Of a stretch of 64,000 nt of DNA, positions 60,500-64,000 are shown piece by piece. Under the pieces are notes generated by a model. The model was not told the DNA's origin, ran no database searches, and was given only the letters and a program-made list of their open reading frames with translations. Both the position numbers and the translations under genes were made by a program. The first letter of the stretch is position 1. Each line of letters opens with the position of its first letter. The stretch comes from Cricetulus griseus (taxonomy: Eukaryota; Chordata; Mammalia; Rodentia; Cricetidae): positions 33,516,521 to 33,580,520 of the forward strand of contig NC_048601.1 of the NCBI RefSeq assembly GCF_003668045.3, written 5' to 3'.

Positions 60500-60775
60500 A
60501 AGAGCACTAGTTGACTAGTTGGCTTTGTGGAGAGAGAGTCAGTTTTCTCTAAGGGTGTAGGTCCTGATAGGTCTGTCAGACCACAGAGGATGGCCCTACA
60601 TCCATGAATATATGGTCCCAACCAATTGGAGTCAATGGATTATTAAACTTAGTTTTTAAAAGAAGACATGAAGTCAGGAGAGTAGGGAAATGGAGAGGAT
60701 CAATGAGGAGTTAAGGCAAAGAGCTGAAAGTGAGTATGTTTAAAATAGATTGTACAGGATGCACAAAGAATTCAT
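60500..60775 (+). mobile_element. L1 3'-end fragment
   Basis: GTCAGTTTTCTCTAAGGGTG, TAGGTCCTGATAGGTCTGTC, CCATGAATATATGGTCCCAA, CAATGGATTATTAAACTTAG and a purine-rich end match the L1 tail type also present at 29515-29765. Confidence 0.7.
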
Positions 60776-61375
60776 GAAATATCTACTTAAAAGTCCCTAG
60801 CTTTGTCCACTAGAGATCACATGACTATGCCTTGAGCAGAAGAATTGAGGATGGTTTAGGTGATATTTGTATTGGGGATGGATGACTGTGAAGCCAAGGA
60901 ATTCCAATATGTACAAGTGTTTTTGTTTCCAGGACACCATTATTTCATATGGATACTTCCTCCTTTTAGCTTCAGTTTTTGTTACTTTTACTGTTTTTAC
61001 GGAGACTGTGTTTTACTATGCAAATCTGTCTGTATTCAAATTAGCTGTCCTAATGCCTGAACATCCCCAGCACTAGAATCAGTTTCAGATTTTCCATTTT
61101 AAGGCTCCACCCAATTTCTTACTTTTTAAACTTCTGTAATTTTGTCACTTTTTCTACTAAACCTCTATTTGAACAAAACCAAGATGCATATTCTCATTTT
61201 TTCCATTTAATGTATTACCTATATTCCTAGAACTTCGCTATCCCTGTAATTTATTTTTCCTTTTCCCTCTTTTGTTGAGATGAATGCGTGTGTCTGTCTA
61301 CAGCAATATTGGGGCTTTTTTTTTTCTCTTTCCCAATGTGCGAGTGTGTGTGCGCACACGTGCACGTGCACACAC
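60776..61375. other. AT-rich intergenic DNA, nothing recognised
   Basis: No gene or repeat family assigned. Two overlapping ORFs of about 67 codons at 60860-61076 have no recognisable features. Confidence 0.45.
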
Positions 61376-61404
61376 AGACACACACACACACACACACACA
61401 CACA
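61350..61404 (+). repeat. (GTGC/CA)n microsatellite
   Basis: GTGTGTGCGCACACGTGCAC, then about 14 CA units. The CG-containing palindromic purine-pyrimidine alternation is a Z-DNA-prone motif. Confidence 0.95.
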
Positions 61405-61639
61405 TCTATACATATTTTAATTCATAATATATATTTCAAATAATGAGTAAGTAAAATGCCTGCTAGTAAATGAATACAATTATATAGTTTCTCTTAGACT
61501 TCTGCAATGTCTGTACACACTGTTATGCTCTCAGATGCAAAGTCAGCTTAATCTTATAGAGAATAGTATCGCCACTTCTTGTGCATGCTTGTGTAATTTT
61601 CCACGTAAATCAGCACATTCTTTGACTCACAGGATATTT

Positions 61640-62165
61640 TGTGATGATAAATCTTTCTTGTCAATTTGACTCACTGTGAAATAAGCTGAGAAAGTTGGCT
61701 CTGGATGGGTCCATAAGAGCATTTTCTGGAAGAATTAACTGAGGTGAAGACCCGCCCACAGAGCGAGTTGCACCTTTCTGCTTCAGCCCAGATAAGAGGA
61801 GGTCCAAGTGTGGATTTTGTTCTGTTCATTCTACTTTTGTCCCTCACTGGTGAATGCATCTACTCTGTTCTGCTGTCCCTTATGCTATTGTCACACTTCA
61901 CTGTCATCAGAATTTAGCTTCTTAGTTTTTCCAAGGTAAAATGATAACTAGTAGTTCCCCAGGAATCTTCTAGGCCTTCTGCATAGGACTCGGACTACTA
62001 AGGCATTCAACTCCAAGATTGAGCAGCTATTGGACTCTCAGCCTGTCTATATGTACACGATCACTGCTGAACCAATCTAAAATTATCATTTAAGATAAAA
62101 TAATAAATTTCCTTTGTGATACTTCCTCCTTCCCTTGGTGCTCTTTTTCTAGAGAGCCCTGACTA
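61640..62165 (+). mobile_element. Dispersed rodent repeat (family unnamed), plus strand
   Basis: GTCAATTTGACTCACTGTGA, GAAGACCCGCCCACAGAGCG, GCTTCAGCCCAGATAAGAGG, CCAGGAATCTTCTAGGCCTT and the end TCTAGAGAGCCCTGACTAA. It is the oppositely oriented relative of the repeat at 28375-28875. Confidence 0.65.
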
Positions 62166-62600
62166 AATATCCTCCTCTTTAAGGAATAACATTGGACTAG
62201 CTTTCCTGCTAAAATATTTACTCATTTCTATTCTCCTCTGTCATCTGTGATCATCATATTAGATGTGTGATTGTATCTGGCTTGTTGCATGCTATATCTC
62301 AACATTTATTTTCCTAGTTTATATACTTTTTGATCCTGTAATACCAGTATTTACATAAGACTTTAATGGAAAAACAGTGGCTGTGTAAATGAACTTGCAG
62401 AATTTCATTGTTCTCCTGTTTAATGAGGTTATAGGTCAATAACCAAACACATTGCTCGAAAACAGCAGGGATCATTGCAGACTGGGGACAAAAGAGTATA
62501 AAGCCAGAGATGGTAGGGAGGATAGTGTCTACTGCATACAAAAGAGTAGCTGCACATATATCTTCACAGTGGTTGTAAGCATGTACAAGATCTCAGGGCA
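62166..62600. other. AT-rich intergenic DNA, nothing recognised
   Basis: Flank of the inverted L1. The 62580-62600 sequence should be part of, or next to, a target duplication whose partner lies beyond the right edge. Confidence 0.45.
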
Positions 62601-63600
62601 TGTATTCTTCCCCTGACTCAAACTTTCTGCTCCCTCATGTCCTCTGAATCCCTCTTCTTCTCCCCTTCTCATTCTCCTAGCTCCCTCCCCCCTCTTCCCG
62701 TGCTTCCAATTTGCTCACCAGATCTTGACACTCTCCCCTTCTCCAGGGTACCATGAATGTTTCTCTTAGGGTCCTCCTTATTTATTAGCTTCTTTGGCAA
62801 TGTGGATTGTAGGATGGTAATCCTTACCCTATGTCTAAAATCCGCATATGAGTGAGTACATACCATGTTTGTCTTTTTGTGATGGGGTTACCTCACTCAG
62901 AATGGTTTCTTCTAGATCCACCCATTTTCCTGCAAATTTCAAAATTCCATTGTTTTTTCCCGGTGAGTAGTACTCCATTGTGTAAATGTACCACCTTTTC
63001 TCTATCCATTCTTCAGTTGAGGGGCTTCTAGGCTGCTTCCGATTTCTGGCTATTACAAATAGTGCTGCTATGAACATCATTGAACACACATCCTTGTTGT
63101 ATGAATGTGCTTCTTTGGGGTATATGTCTAAGAGTAGAACTGCTGGATCTTGTGGTAGACTGATTCCCATTTCTTTGAGGAGTAGCCATACTGATTTCCA
63201 AAATGGCTGTGCAAGTTGGCACTCCCACCAGCAGTGGAGAAGTGTTCCCCTTTCTCCATATTCTCTCCAACATGAACTATCATTGGTGTTTTTGATTTTG
63301 GCCATTCTGACAGGAGTAAGATGGTATTTCAGAATTGTTTTGATTTGCATTTTCCTGATGGCTAAGGATGTTGAACACTTTCTTATGTGTCTTTCAGCCA
63401 TTTTAGATTCCTCTATTGAGAATTGTCTATTTAGTTCTGTACCCCACTTTTTAATTGGATTGTTTGGTGTTTTGTTTCTTGAGTTCTTTGTATATTTTGG
63501 AGATCAGCCCTCTGTCAGATTTGGGGTTGGTGAGTATCTTTTCCCAGTCTGTCTGCTGCCATTTTGTCTTGCTGACTGTCTCCTTTGCCTTACAGAAGCT
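62601..63600 (-). mobile_element. Inverted 5' segment of a twin-primed L1
   Basis: In minus orientation this runs from inside L1 ORF2 (AAGCTTCTGTAAGGCAAAGG, near 63600) through the ORF2 stop and into the start of the 3' UTR. It ends at about GGGGAAGAATACA (62601-62614). That is exactly where the plus-oriented segment from 63601 continues in an ordinary L1 (compare 33990-34010). It is better preserved than the other L1 pieces in the window. Confidence 0.92.
62835..63401 (-). pseudogene. L1 ORF2 C-terminal segment, intact reading frame to its stop
   Basis: An uninterrupted frame of 188 codons from an internal Met to a stop. It carries the conserved C-terminal block CSTSLAIRKMQIKTILKYHL and the cysteine-rich domain SSCWREYGERGTLLHCWWEC, followed by LAQPFWKSVW, then WYIYTMEYYSP, and ends HGMYSLICGF. 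The frame is open further upstream (residues before the Met read KKWGTELNRQFSIEESK, as expected for ORF2). Only the C-terminal fifth or so of ORF2 remains. The endonuclease and reverse transcriptase domains are absent, so it is not functional. Confidence 0.9.
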
Positions 63601-64000
63601 TATGATAACAAGAATGGAGATATTATAATAGAGGGAGACATTTTTGGTTTACAGAGAAATCAGGAACTAGGGAAATGTCTGTATATCTACAAAGATGACA
63701 TCAGCTAACAATCTAAGCAACAGAGGAGAGGCTACCTTAAATGTCCTCCCCTGATAGTGAGATTGATGACTGACTTATATGTCATCCTATAGCCTTCATC
63801 CAGCAGTTGGCAGAAGTAGAAGCAGACACCCACAACTAATCACCCAACTGAACTGGAACCCAGATGCAGAGAAGGACAAGTGAAGAGCACAGGGATCCAG
63901 ACCAGGCTGGTGAAACCCACAGAAATAGCTGACCTGACATCCAGGAACTCTTGCTCCCCAGACTGATAGCTGGAGTACCAGCATGGGACTGATCCAGACC
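63601..64000 (+). mobile_element. 3' UTR segment of the twin-primed L1, cut by the window edge
   Basis: Starts ATGATAACAAGAATGGAGAT and aligns by eye, nearly without gaps, with 34003-34385 (CATTTTTGGTTTACAGAGAA, GACTGACTTATATG, GGAACCCAGATGCAGAGAAG, CATGGGACTGATCCAGACC). By comparison with the 34 kb copy, about 350 bp more plus a poly(A) tail should follow outside the window. Confidence 0.93.

Noticed and set aside
62986..63708. A 240-codon plus-strand ORF, the longest in the window
   Set aside because: It is antisense to the L1 ORF2 C-terminus and crosses the inversion junction; it has no independent coding evidence.

Overview
The window looks like gene-poor mammalian, specifically rodent, nuclear DNA. 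The basis is the interspersed repeats: many B1 SINEs whose right half (AGTGCCAGGATAGGCTCCAAAG) resembles B1 of hamster- and vole-like (cricetid) rodents, plus B2/B3-like and ID-like SINEs, rodent L1 3' ends, rodent-type solo LTRs and long dinucleotide tracts. The species cannot be fixed from this alone. I found no intact cellular protein-coding gene and no convincing RNA gene.

Region 1 (1-19905) is the most unusual part. It is a long, degenerate tandem array with a basic period of 21 bp, made of the halves CCACTGTCCC and ATCACAATGGT. It runs off the left edge of the window. Several hundred units (about 750 by length after subtracting insertions, an estimate) carry single-base changes and short insertions. 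Blocks at about 13.2, 14.7 and 16.9/18.7 kb share private variants in the same order, which points to a higher-order repeat. A segment of about 240 bp (9501-9740) is inverted. The array was later hit by two L1s (1161-1598 with a perfect 10-bp target duplication, and 16914-18738), five B1s, an unclassified repeat and an LTR (19337-19766). Because 21 bp is seven codons and the consensus has no stop in five of six frames, the array is full of chance ORFs made of heptapeptide repeats.

Region 2 (19906-21116) holds a possible decayed pseudogene fragment and a minus-strand solo LTR with a duplicated 56-bp CCAAT-containing module. Region 3 (21117-30768) is single-copy-looking AT-rich DNA with old L1 ends, B1s, two oppositely oriented related LTRs and a rodent dispersed repeat.

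Region 4 (30769-35230) is a run of three same-strand L1 remnants of different apparent age. Region 5 (35231-62600) is AT-rich intergenic DNA with scattered SINEs, L1 ends, an LTR nested in an older L1, microsatellites and a 330-bp purine tract. Region 6 (62601-64000) is a comparatively well-preserved L1 with a classic 5' inversion (twin priming). Its 3' end lies beyond the window.

No genes act together here. The biology visible is satellite expansion and turnover followed by repeated retroelement insertion. All family assignments were made by eye from remembered consensus features and were not database searched.
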